A stretch of DNA of 64,000 bases from Pseudomonas inefficax. Its GTDB lineage: Bacteria > Pseudomonadota > Gammaproteobacteria > Pseudomonadales > Pseudomonadaceae. The position numbers and the translations under genes were made by a program. The DNA lies in contig NZ_OPYN01000001.1 of NCBI RefSeq assembly GCF_900277125.1, positions 124,001 through 188,000 of the forward strand. The letters run 5' to 3'. Of the stretch, positions 56,725-64,000 are shown piece by piece. The notes under the pieces are model-generated. The model searched no databases. It had not been told where the DNA came from and worked only from the letters and a program-made list of their open reading frames with translations. Each line of letters begins with the position of its first letter. Position 1 is the first letter of the stretch.

Positions 56725-57094
56725 CATTTAGCCAAACTTTGGAAAAAGTGCTGCCGCAATTCCTGACCGCGCCGCCTTCAGCTCTGTGCCTCGGGACGCT
56801 AGTTGGTCTTTGCGCTCTGTAGCCGGGATGCATTCAGATCAGAGTAGTAGCTGACGTTTGAGCAGAGATCTTCGTGCATCACGATCTATATGGGTCGAAA
56901 GCGGACAGGGCATCGCAAAGTCATCCAACTGCCTGAGTTATCCGAACGCCAACAAGGATTCCACCGAGCTTGTCGACAAGAAAACCCGCGACAACTCAGA
57001 GTGTTATCCGAGCAAACAGACTTTGGATACCCTATTCCCGCTAGAAACACTGCCGCTGAAACCCTCCTGGCATGTAGCTCCTTCGTCCTACGCT
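56725..57094. other. 370-bp gap without a recognised gene
   Basis: Between the cusF terminator and the next gene (read from the other strand) I find no supported gene. The plus-strand open frames here run into the antisense of the methyltransferase-like gene and have no family likeness. It may hold decayed sequence from an earlier insertion. Confidence 0.5.
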
Positions 57095-57754
57095 TCAGCC
57101 TCTATGACCCCCACCCAACCTTTCGCGCAGGTGCGGAACGAACCTAGGCGTAACGCGGGTATAAGCTTCGTAGGCAGCGCCAAACTGCTTGTGCATTTCC
57201 CGCTCTTCGGAAACCGCCAAACGCCCGTACATCACCAGCAACACCGGGAACATTGCCAGCGTCAGCAGCGTCGGCCACTGAAGGAGAAAGCCCAGAAGAA
57301 TCAGCACAAATGCCACGTACTGCGGATGTCTGATCCAGCCATAGGGCCCGACCGTTGCAAGTGAACGGCGGCGTTGCGCGTGATATAGCACGTTCCAGGC
57401 GGCAGAAAGCAAATAGAAGCCGAAACCCAGGAATAGGTAACTGGCAATGTGCAAAACACTGAAGTGTGGGTTGCCCTGGTCACCGAGCAACGTCGACCAC
57501 AGATGGCCGGATTCGTGGGAAAGCAGATCGAGGTTGGGGAACCTGGCCTGCAACCAGCCTGACAACAGATAGATCGTCAGGGGGAAGCCATACATTTCCA
57601 CAAACAGGGCAACGATGAAGGCCGAGAATGCACCGAAGCTCCTCCAGTCTCTCGCCGTTGCCGGCTTGAAGAAACTGAAGGCAAACATGATGAAGATCGC
57701 GGAGTTGATGAAAACCAGCGACCAGAGGCCATACGCGCTTTCACCATGATTCAT
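57095..57754 (-). CDS. Isoprenylcysteine methyltransferase-like membrane protein
   Basis: The 219-residue protein has about five or six membrane helices. The C-terminal ICMT/PEMT motif reads GPYGWIRHPQYVAFVLILLG followed by SEEREMHKQFGAAYEAYTRV. The family transfers methyl groups from SAM to membrane substrates. Members are often found in bacterial copper clusters, where the substrate is not known. Its start overlaps the stop of the DUF2933 gene (ATGA). Confidence 0.82.
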   Translation of the reverse strand: MNHGESAYGLWSLVFINSAIFIMFAFSFFKPATARDWRSFGAFSAFIVALFVEMYGFPLTIYLLSGWLQARFPNLDLLSHESGHLWSTLLGDQGNPHFSVLHIASYLFLGFGFYLLSAAWNVLYHAQRRRSLATVGPYGWIRHPQYVAFVLILLGFLLQWPTLLTLAMFPVLLVMYGRLAVSEEREMHKQFGAAYEAYTRVTPRFVPHLRERLGGGHRG

Positions 57755-58026
57755 GATGGATCTCCCGGCTTATGGATATCAGCCTTATCGGAGGGGGCCG
57801 GTTTGCTCTGGCCCTGGTGATGGTGTCCCCCATGTCCTCGATGCATGAAGACATGCATCAGCGGACAGGCGAGCAACAACAGATAAGGCAGGGCTCCAAC
57901 GACATGGGCAAGGTGCTCGGTGAGCAGGAAGTAGACGGCGATCCCACCGATTACCACCAGGCCGATTGCATAGCGTGAACGCCAGAAACTGTGTGGTGAG
58001 CCGTTTTCATCGAAGTGAGGGTTCAT
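57751..58026 (-). CDS. DUF2933 small membrane protein
   Basis: The 91-residue protein has the pattern FWRSRYAIGLVVIGGIAVYF then ALPYLLLLACPLMHVFMHRG. That gives two membrane helices, with a Cys-Pro-Leu-Met-His site and a His-rich cytosolic or periplasmic tail (HGGHHHQG). DUF2933 proteins accompany copper efflux genes; their role is unknown. A broken relative lies upstream of the P-type ATPase at 63 kb. Confidence 0.85.
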   Translation of the reverse strand: MNPHFDENGSPHSFWRSRYAIGLVVIGGIAVYFLLTEHLAHVVGALPYLLLLACPLMHVFMHRGHGGHHHQGQSKPAPSDKADIHKPGDPS

Positions 58027-58051
58027 AGCGACTCCTGGGAAAGGAGATGGG

Positions 58052-58507
58052 TTACTTCGATGCAGCAGATGGCATGCGGTCCATCATCATCTGCATCATC
58101 GACTCCATCATGTCCATGCGCTTTTCCATCATCTGGTGGCGGGCGGCCATATCCCCGCCCATGCCGCCATGCATGCCCCCCATTTCAGGCATGCCACCCT
58201 CCATGGACTTCATCATGGCCATGCCATTTTTCATCAGCGCCATATGCTCGGCCATCAACGCCTGACGGGCTTCCGGCGTTTTGGCTGCAGCCATCTTTTC
58301 GTGCATGGCTTGCATGGCCTTCATTTGCTGGTCCATCGCCGCCATTTGCCCTTTGTCCATTGGCTGAGAAGGCGTCTTCTCGGTAGCCGCCGCGCTTGGC
58401 GCATCGGCCGGGTGATGTGTCGAGTGTTCATCGGTGTTTTGCGCCATGGCGCCCACGGACGCTGCGGCCAAACAAAGTCCGATCAGTAAATTTCGAACGT
58501 TGTTCAT
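58052..58507 (-). CDS. Met-rich periplasmic protein, putative copper buffer
   Basis: The 151-residue protein has a signal peptide ending near GAMAQN. A mature helical part is very rich in Met (KAMQAMHEKMAAAKTPEARQ; MMEKRMDMMESMMQMMMDRM). The start at 58507 is chosen because AAGGAG lies 6 bp upstream; two further ATG codons directly precede it. It is the first gene of the run ending in the methyltransferase-like gene. Copper binding is inferred from composition and place. Confidence 0.75.
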   Translation of the reverse strand: MNNVRNLLIGLCLAAASVGAMAQNTDEHSTHHPADAPSAAATEKTPSQPMDKGQMAAMDQQMKAMQAMHEKMAAAKTPEARQALMAEHMALMKNGMAMMKSMEGGMPEMGGMHGGMGGDMAARHQMMEKRMDMMESMMQMMMDRMPSAASK

Positions 58508-58645
58508 CATCATCTCCTTAGCACTGTTTTAAAGCCGGATGCCTTGGTCTGGGCGCTAGGCCTCACCTGGCACGACAAGCAAATTACTGCGCCGGCGTGA
58601 ATGCTCATTTTTCGCGTCGTGCTCGGGTTGTACACCGACGGGCTA

Positions 58646-59668
58646 TTATTGGGCACTCGGCGGCTCGAAGCTGATCCCGTTTGGCCCGGCGCCAACCTTA
58701 TGGGTAGCAACGACCTTTCGGCTGCTCGTATCGATGACAGATACGGTGCCCGCTTCAATATTGCTGACAAACACATAAGCGCCGTCGCTGCTGATGGCCA
58801 CACCATGGGCACCCTTGCCGGTGGTCACGGTGCCCAGGCTGCTACGCGTCTGGAGATCTACGATGGAGACTCGGTCGTCCGGATTCTGGCCACTGCCCTG
58901 ATTCGCGACATAGACCTGGCGACCGTCAACGGTGGCCATCATCTGGATTGGCGTGCGGCCGACATCAACCTTGCTGATCACCTTGCGTCTGGCCGTGTCG
59001 ATGATGCCAAGCTGATTTGTCGCACTGAGCGAGACGAATGCCAGGCGACCGTCAGGGGCAAAGCCGACCTGGACAGGGCCTTTGCCCACGGGAATCTGCG
59101 CGGTTTCTTTGAGTGTGACGACATCGATAAGCGATACGCTGTCGCTCTTCATGTTCGCGATATAGAGTGTCCGGCCATCAGGGCTCAAGCGCAGCCCATG
59201 GGGATAACGCCCAGTTGGAATACCGGGCAACTCGATTCGCTGCTCAAGGTCAAATACTCGCACCTGGTTGGCAGCGGAATCGGTCACAAAAGCTCGCAGC
59301 CCGGTGACGTCGGTGACCACATGAGCCGGGTGATCGCCTGCCGGGAAGCTGAACGGTGGCCTGTCCAGCGCGCTGGTACTGAACACCAGCAACTGCCCAC
59401 CGGGCTTTTCACCGCTCGAATGCCCCGCATGTCCAGCCACTCCAACAACCAGAAGCAAGCTGCCGTCGGGCGAAACCTGTAGGTTGTGGGGTGCGATCGG
59501 CAAGGCGACCGTGCTCACATCACCTGTCGCAAGATTTACCTGGCTAATGGAAGCGGACCGTTCATTGGCCGTGTAGACGTTACCCGTAGGGTTTGCCATG
59601 ACCAGCCCCAGAGGGATGAGCAGGGATATCCCCAAGGCCATAGAACTAAACCGCTTGGCAGTCATCAT
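58646..59668 (-). CDS. YncE-like beta-propeller secreted protein
   Basis: The 340-residue protein has a signal peptide (MMTAKRFSSMALGISLLIPL). Seven or so YVTN-type blades follow, for example PHGLRLSPDGRTLYIANMKS and VSVIDTSSRKVVATHKVG. Such propellers often bind partners or metals in the periplasm. In copper islands their role is unknown. The start at 59668 begins the signal peptide and has GGAG about 10 bp upstream; an earlier in-frame start at 59794 is not supported. Confidence 0.78.
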   Translation of the reverse strand: MMTAKRFSSMALGISLLIPLGLVMANPTGNVYTANERSASISQVNLATGDVSTVALPIAPHNLQVSPDGSLLLVVGVAGHAGHSSGEKPGGQLLVFSTSALDRPPFSFPAGDHPAHVVTDVTGLRAFVTDSAANQVRVFDLEQRIELPGIPTGRYPHGLRLSPDGRTLYIANMKSDSVSLIDVVTLKETAQIPVGKGPVQVGFAPDGRLAFVSLSATNQLGIIDTARRKVISKVDVGRTPIQMMATVDGRQVYVANQGSGQNPDDRVSIVDLQTRSSLGTVTTGKGAHGVAISSDGAYVFVSNIEAGTVSVIDTSSRKVVATHKVGAGPNGISFEPPSAQ

Positions 59669-59933
59669 TGTGAATGAGCTCCAACGAGGGGCCGGGGTAT
59701 GTGAGCCAGGCTGGCCTATACATTTACTCAAGATAAACACCAATCGCGAAGCATTTTCTTGATCAGCGTCAACGTCCACAGCTTGACTCGGCACTGGGTG
59801 ATCGAAGGCCGTCCATTTCTTGGGGAGTATTGCTGGCTATCCCGACCCGGAGTCAGTCGACATCAGGCTGTATATGAAGAAACCGCGCCATGAAACATGG
59901 CACGGCGGCTTGCCATCTGAGCGGTAACGAGAC

Positions 59934-60134
59934 TTAGCGACTGACTTTGGTTGGGTAACCAAGCGCCTGGACCAGTGCACCGACGCGTTCCGCCTCGATG
60001 TTGCTTTGGACACTCACTGTACCGGCAGCACGATCAACGATCACCTTCGCGTCGCCATCGGCAGCCTGGATGGCCTTGGTGATCTTGTTGACACAACTGC
60101 CACATCCCATACCGGAAACTTCCAAAACGAACAT
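59934..60134 (-). CDS. copZ: Copper chaperone CopZ (HMA domain)
   Basis: Cytosolic Cu(I) carrier that hands copper to P-type ATPases and regulators. The 66-residue protein has the HMA metal site GMGCGSC near residues 8-14 and a ferredoxin-like fold to the end (ALVQALGYPTKVSR). The start at 60134 (MFVLEVSGM) is chosen because it begins the domain. A CueR-type operator lies just upstream, so it has its own copper-induced promoter. Confidence 0.92.
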   Translation of the reverse strand: MFVLEVSGMGCGSCVNKITKAIQAADGDAKVIVDRAAGTVSVQSNIEAERVGALVQALGYPTKVSR

Positions 60135-60177
60135 AGCGGGCCTCTCATGCTGGTACGGCTTTTCTCGCCGCATTTAC

Positions 60178-60208
60178 AGCTTCAACCTTGACACGATGAC
60201 AAGGTCAA
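60178..60208 (-). promoter_or_regulatory. CueR-type operator/promoter for copZ
   Basis: On the minus strand, TTGACC is followed by a 19-bp spacer with the dyad ACCTTG...CAAGGT, then GAAGCT at the -10 place. The long 19-bp spacing and the dyad match MerR/CueR-controlled promoters (as at E. coli copA). No cueR gene is in the window. Confidence 0.75.
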
Positions 60209-60471
60209 GGCCCGGTCAAAGGATTTATCTTCGCCCTGAAATCTTGTCCAACTCCTCTGGCGGCGGCCCCTGCTGCATCACAATTGTCCCTTACGATCTT
60301 GGCAGAAGATGGCGGACGTCGCAGTTGCCCGATGTCCTCCATCAGGACCAGATTGGCGCCGAACTCGCGGACATACCCGCTAAGGCCAAAGCCCTAGACA
60401 GTCAGTCATATGGATCAGGCGTTGAAACGCTGATGGCGGAACTTCCTCTCATAGGTTGCGGTGTGCCCATT
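60209..60471. other. Gap between copZ promoter and ATPase gene
   Basis: About 260 bp with no supported gene. A plus-strand open frame crosses it without family likeness and runs through the copZ promoter and the end of the ATPase gene, so I do not call it. Confidence 0.5.
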
Positions 60472-62847
60472 TCAGTCTGTGACTACGCGCTTCAGCCGCA
60501 GTGCGTTGAATACCACGGAAGCCGAACTTACGCTCATGGCCAATGCCGCAATCATCGGTGACAATAGATGGCCGGTAAGCGGGTAGAACAAACCTGCCGC
60601 CAGCGGTATGCCCATAGCGTTGTAGAAGAATGCGAAGCCCAAGTTTTGACGCATGTTCTTCACCGTGGCCACGGATAGTGTTCTGGCCCGCAGGATGCCC
60701 ATCAGGTCGCCCTTGACCAGCGTCAACTGGGAGCTGTTCATGGCAACATCGGTGCCAGTTCCCATGGCGATCCCGACATCAGCCCGGGCCAGCGCAGGGG
60801 CATCGTTGATCCCATCTCCTGCCATGGCAACCCGGCGCTTATCGCCCTGCAGGAGCGCCACCAGTTGCTCCTTGTCCTCGGGTTTCACTTCTCCGTGGAC
60901 TTCCTCGATGCCGAGTTGTTTCGCGACCGCACGTGCCGTAGTCAGGCCGTCGCCGGTGGCCATGATGACCTTCACATCTTCTGCCTGTAGCCGGGTTACC
61001 GCCTCCTTGGAGGTGGGTTTGACCGGATCGGACACCGCTAGCAGGCCAGCGAGCACGCCATCGACGGCCAAGTACATGATACTCATGCCTTCCAGACGCA
61101 GCTGCTCGGCGCGGTCTCGCAACGGACTGGTGTCGAGGCCAGCCTCTTCCATCAAGGTCGTGTTGCCAAGCTGCAGCCGTTTGCCGTTCACCTGGCCACG
61201 TACACCGATCCCAGAGCCCGACTCAAACGCCTCTGGCTTGGACAAGCTGTGTCCATGCGCTCGCGCATGATCGACAATCGCATGTGCCAGCGGATGCTCG
61301 CTGCCTTGGTCCAGGCTGGCGGCAAGGCGCAAGACTTCGGGTGGCATGAACTGCCCGGTACCGACCACGCTATGAAACACTGGCCGGCCCTCGGTGAGGG
61401 TCCCGGTCTTGTCGACGATCAGCGTGTCGATCTTGCAGAGGTTCTCGATAGCACTGGCGTCTCGGAAGAGCACGCCACTGCTGGCAGCCTTCCCGGTAGC
61501 GACCATGATCGACATGGGAGTGGCTAGGCCGAGCGCGCAGGGGCAGGCAATGATCAGGACCGCGACCGCATTGATCAGGCCGAAGACCCAGCCAGGCTCC
61601 GGTCCGAAAAGCCCCCAGCCGAAGAGCGTGACCAGCGCGACCAGAATCACCCCCATGACGAAATAGCCGGCCACGGTGTCCGCCATCCGCTGCATCGGGG
61701 CTTTCGAGCGCTGAGCCCGCGCGACCATCTGCACGATTTGCGAGAGCACTGTCTCGGCGCCGACCTTCTGCGCCGCCATCACAAGGCTGCCGTGGGTATT
61801 CAGCGTGGCACCGATGAGTGCATCCCCAGCTTTCTTCATCACTGGCACGGGCTCGCCTGTCAGCATGGATTCATCGATAGCACTTTCGCCTTCCAGGACC
61901 ACCCCGTCGACCGGCACCTTCTCGCCAGGGCGAACGCGCAGGTGGTCGCCCGTATGCACGTGGGTGAGCGGAATATCTTCCTCCTGACCATCGGCCCCGA
62001 TGCGACGGGCCGTCTTGGGGGCAAGACCCAGGAGCGACTTGATGGCGGCGGAGGTTTGTGAGCGCGCCTTGAGCTCGAGCATTTGGCCGAGCAACGTTAA
62101 TGAGATGATGACTGCAGCCGCTTCGAAGTAGACACCGATGCGGCCATCCTGCATGAAAGTCGTCGGGAAAACCTGCGGGAACACTGTGGCCGCAACGCTG
62201 TATAGGTACGCCGCAGCCGTTCCCAAACCTATCAGGGTCCACATATTCGGGCTGCGATTACGAATCGATGCGACCCCACGCACGAAAAACGGCCAGCCAG
62301 CCCATAGTGTCACGGGAGTGGCCAGAATCAACTCCACCCAATTCTGTGTGGCACCATGCAGCAATTGGAGTTGGTGGGCAGTCATGGCCAACACGGTCAC
62401 GATGACCGTCAGGGGCAAGGTCCACCAGAAGCGGCGGGAGAAGTCCTTGAGTTCCGGGTTCTCGTCTTCCTCAAGCTCCGGTATTACCGGCTCTAGGGCC
62501 ATGCCACAGATTGGGCAACTGCCCGGCCCACGCTGGCGGATTTGGGGATGCATCGGGCAAGTGTATTCGGCGTCCGCCGCGTTGCTTGGCTGCGGGGCAG
62601 CCGAGTGGAGATGGCCCGCGTGTTCTTGGTCCTGGGGAGGGCTAAGATAATGCACAGGCGCTGCGCGGAATTTCGTCAGGCACTTTTCACTGCAGAAGCG
62701 GTATGTCCTTCCCTCGTATAGCTCGAAGTAGCGACTATCCGGTGGCACCGTCATACCGCATACCAAATCGCGCTGACTACCATCCGGTTGCTCATACGGG
62801 TGCGAGTGGTCATGGTCATGGTCATGCTGGCACGATTCGGTGTGCAT
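60472..62847 (-). CDS. Cu(I)-exporting P1B-type ATPase with YHS and HMBD domains
   Basis: Pumps Cu(I) from cytosol to periplasm using ATP. From [10 protein letters not shown] (62847) it has 791 residues. A His/Asp-rich start is followed by a YHS domain (27-68; [18 protein letters not shown]), a heavy-metal-binding segment (95-120; [20 protein letters not shown]), eight membrane helices with the IACPCALGL ion site, and the phosphorylated Asp in DKTGTLTEG. It has no HMA domain, like CopF-type pumps. The frame stays open upstream to 62988 over a broken DUF2933 gene; the later start is chosen. Confidence 0.92.
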   Translation of the reverse strand: MHTESCQHDHDHDHSHPYEQPDGSQRDLVCGMTVPPDSRYFELYEGRTYRFCSEKCLTKFRAAPVHYLSPPQDQEHAGHLHSAAPQPSNAADAEYTCPMHPQIRQRGPGSCPICGMALEPVIPELEEDENPELKDFSRRFWWTLPLTVIVTVLAMTAHQLQLLHGATQNWVELILATPVTLWAGWPFFVRGVASIRNRSPNMWTLIGLGTAAAYLYSVAATVFPQVFPTTFMQDGRIGVYFEAAAVIISLTLLGQMLELKARSQTSAAIKSLLGLAPKTARRIGADGQEEDIPLTHVHTGDHLRVRPGEKVPVDGVVLEGESAIDESMLTGEPVPVMKKAGDALIGATLNTHGSLVMAAQKVGAETVLSQIVQMVARAQRSKAPMQRMADTVAGYFVMGVILVALVTLFGWGLFGPEPGWVFGLINAVAVLIIACPCALGLATPMSIMVATGKAASSGVLFRDASAIENLCKIDTLIVDKTGTLTEGRPVFHSVVGTGQFMPPEVLRLAASLDQGSEHPLAHAIVDHARAHGHSLSKPEAFESGSGIGVRGQVNGKRLQLGNTTLMEEAGLDTSPLRDRAEQLRLEGMSIMYLAVDGVLAGLLAVSDPVKPTSKEAVTRLQAEDVKVIMATGDGLTTARAVAKQLGIEEVHGEVKPEDKEQLVALLQGDKRRVAMAGDGINDAPALARADVGIAMGTGTDVAMNSSQLTLVKGDLMGILRARTLSVATVKNMRQNLGFAFFYNAMGIPLAAGLFYPLTGHLLSPMIAALAMSVSSASVVFNALRLKRVVTD

Positions 62848-63110
62848 GAAGTAGTTCCCTTTGTTGTCCGGTTTGGACGAGTTTTCACCCTTCTGGTGAG
62901 AATACCCGCCATGGTTGTGCCCGAAGAGTTGCGTCAGCGGACAGAGCAACAAAATTAAATAACTGTAGTGCCTGTGACAGGTGGCCATAGTGCACGAGCC
63001 ACATAAAACAGGCCAAATATGGCCAGCATGATCAGTGCAATACCGCCTTTAGTCCGCCAAAAAGGTATTGCCAGATCTGTACCACGGCGATGGGCTCCAT
63101 CATGATCAAC
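62848..63110 (-). pseudogene. Frameshifted DUF2933 gene upstream of the ATPase
   Basis: In one minus-strand frame the sequence reads [20 protein letters not shown] and soon stops (about 62960). After a one-base shift near 62970 it continues [20 protein letters not shown] and runs into the ATPase frame. Joined, the two match DUF2933 (FWRSRYAI..., LPYLLLLACPLMHVF) and resemble the intact copy at 57.8 kb. The gene is therefore a pseudogene or carries a sequencing error. Confidence 0.7.
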
Positions 63111-63258
63111 TCCCAAGCTGGGTGGGAAATATCGGCCGCTGCCGTATTGTCCAGCCTAGACAACATCTCCTTGAACAGCTGTGACGCCAATCAATGCTCC
63201 TGTAAGCGTGTCGATTATTGTTGTGGTGTAGCGTCATGGCATAGATCATTTCTGGAGG

Positions 63259-63594
63259 TTGCTGATCCTGCTGCTGCACCAGTGGTTGCCCTTCGACAAT
63301 GCGCTGGCTGCCTTGTACCCCGGCGAGGGAGTGCCCAAGCCGCTGGAGGAGTACGACGCCGGCTCCCGGTGGGGAACGCCGTCCATGCTTTCCTGCCTGG
63401 ACGGCCTATACTTGCTCGACCCCTTCTACCAGGCCTGTCAGGAAGGCCTGCCCAGTGGGCTGTAACGCCTGGAGGAGATCGCTTCTGACCAGTTCCGTCA
63501 AAGCGAGTACTTCCTCAGTTACTTCCACGCCAACGCATTGGAAGACGAGGAGCAGTTCGTTCTCCAGTTGCCGGCCAAGGTAGCCTTATGCGAT
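63259..63594 (+). pseudogene. Remnant of a LuxR-family regulator
   Basis: The frame reads LHQWLPFDNALAALYPGEGV and SCLDGLYLLDPFYQACQEGL, reaches TAA at 63463-63465, then continues in the same frame with RLEEIASDQFRQSEYFLSYF. This resembles the sensor half of LuxR-type regulators in pseudomonads. The DNA-binding end is missing after about 63594, where the likeness breaks off. It is thus both stopped and truncated. The family call is from memory of the pattern. Confidence 0.6.
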
Positions 63595-64000
63595 CTAACA
63601 GCTCAAGCCCCAGACCTGATACATGCGGTGCGGTACAGCGCTGATCGGGTCACTCTTCGCTGTTCCCCTTCCAGCTTTGCCTTTGCCCACAGCAGACGTC
63701 GGAGATGAAACTGCTCGGCGGACTCACAAACCTGCTCCAGTGCTCTCGCACAAGGCTTTGATCTGGCCATCTTTGCTTGAATGGCTGACCCGTGGCAGGG
63801 CGTTGGCCGTGTTTTCTTCGTGCGTGTTGAGCCCAAGGCGAGCGCGATCCACCATCCACAGGCCGCTACTGCCGCGCGCCAATTCTATGCCGGCACTACT
63901 CGTCAAAAAATAGGTGAGTGCTTACCCGGCAGGCAATGGGCTACTATCGAGCCCTATATCTATCCGAAAGGGTTAGCTCCGTTGCCAGGGAATTGCATGC
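63595..64000. other. Unassigned end of window
   Basis: Short open frames exist on both strands (up to about 95 codons), but none shows a family I recognise and none has a clear start. The sequence may be decayed mobile DNA. Core genes that normally follow gyrB are not reached. Confidence 0.4.

Larger units (their letters stand above)
35301..64000. mobile_element. Inserted island: Tn7-like module plus copper resistance (right end outside window)
   Basis: Everything from just past the gyrB terminator to the window end is accessory. A tnsABC-tniQ module sits next to gyrB and a copper/silver resistance cluster follows. No REP pairs were seen here, in contrast to the core. The genes that normally follow gyrB in pseudomonads do not appear. 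Whether transposition module and copper cluster are one element or two adjacent ones is unresolved: a TnsB-site-like array at 42.1 kb could be an end of the first. Confidence 0.65.

Noticed and set aside
56858..57364. Plus-strand open frame of 168 codons
   Set aside because: Half of it is antisense to the ICMT-like gene, and the rest shows no family likeness or ribosome site.
59998..60561. Plus-strand open frame of 187 codons across the copZ promoter
   Set aside because: It crosses the copZ start, its CueR-type operator and the end of the ATPase gene, with no likeness to a known protein.

Overview
The window is a stretch of a Pseudomonas chromosome around the replication origin, most likely from the P. 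putida group. The gene order glmS-glmU-atp operon-parBA-rsmG-mnmG-mnmE-yidC-yidD-rnpA-rpmH-oriC-dnaA-dnaN-recF-gyrB is the classic pseudomonad origin region. The P. putida-type REP sequences and a lipoamide dehydrogenase of the LPD-3 type point to the same group. This assignment rests on recognised gene content; no database search was run.

Region 1 (1-7.8 kb) holds a zinc-responsive divergent module (DUF1826 gene and a COG0523 GTPase on the minus strand, folE2 on the plus strand, with a Zur-like box between them), a DUF3617 secreted protein, cardiolipin synthase, cyclopropane fatty acid synthase and a lipoamide dehydrogenase. Region 2 (7.9-19.5 kb, minus strand) is amino-sugar synthesis (glmS, its DeoR-type regulator, glmU) and the complete atpIBEFHAGDC operon for F1Fo ATP synthase. 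Region 3 (19.6-35.3 kb) is the origin core. It has parB/parA, rsmG/mnmG, a DnaA-box-rich gap between mnmG and mnmE, mnmE-yidC-yidD-rnpA-rpmH, the main oriC, then dnaA-dnaN-recF-gyrB. Three parS sites are visible (one inside folE2, two inside recF). REP inverted pairs occur only in this core part.

Region 4 (about 35.3-42.2 kb) begins right after the gyrB terminator. It is a Tn7-like transposition module: tnsA (endonuclease), tnsB (DDE transposase), tnsC (AAA+ regulator) and a large TniQ/TnsD-type target selector with two zinc fingers and several helix-turn-helix-like segments. An MvaT/H-NS-family silencer gene follows at once, and then an array of three near-identical 19-bp motifs that look like TnsB-type binding sites. 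The canonical Tn7 site downstream of glmS is empty here, so the element sits at gyrB instead.

Region 5 (42.2 kb to the end) is a copper/silver resistance island. It holds PtrA-like small periplasmic proteins, CopG (DUF411), a His-rich cytochrome c, CopB, a Met-rich peptide, the multicopper oxidase CopA with long Met/His repeats, the CopRS two-component system, a CusCBA RND pump with CusF, a membrane-protein/Met-rich trio, a beta-propeller protein, CopZ with a CueR-type operator, and a Cu(I) P-type ATPase. Two matching TTACA-N4-TGTAA boxes sit upstream of the ptrA-like gene and copA and are the likely CopR operators. Together these genes would oxidise, bind and export copper from cytoplasm and periplasm. 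The last kilobase holds broken genes (a frameshifted DUF2933 gene, a LuxR-type regulator with an in-frame stop), and normal pseudomonad genes after gyrB have not resumed by 64 kb. The inserted region therefore continues past the window, and its far end is not seen.
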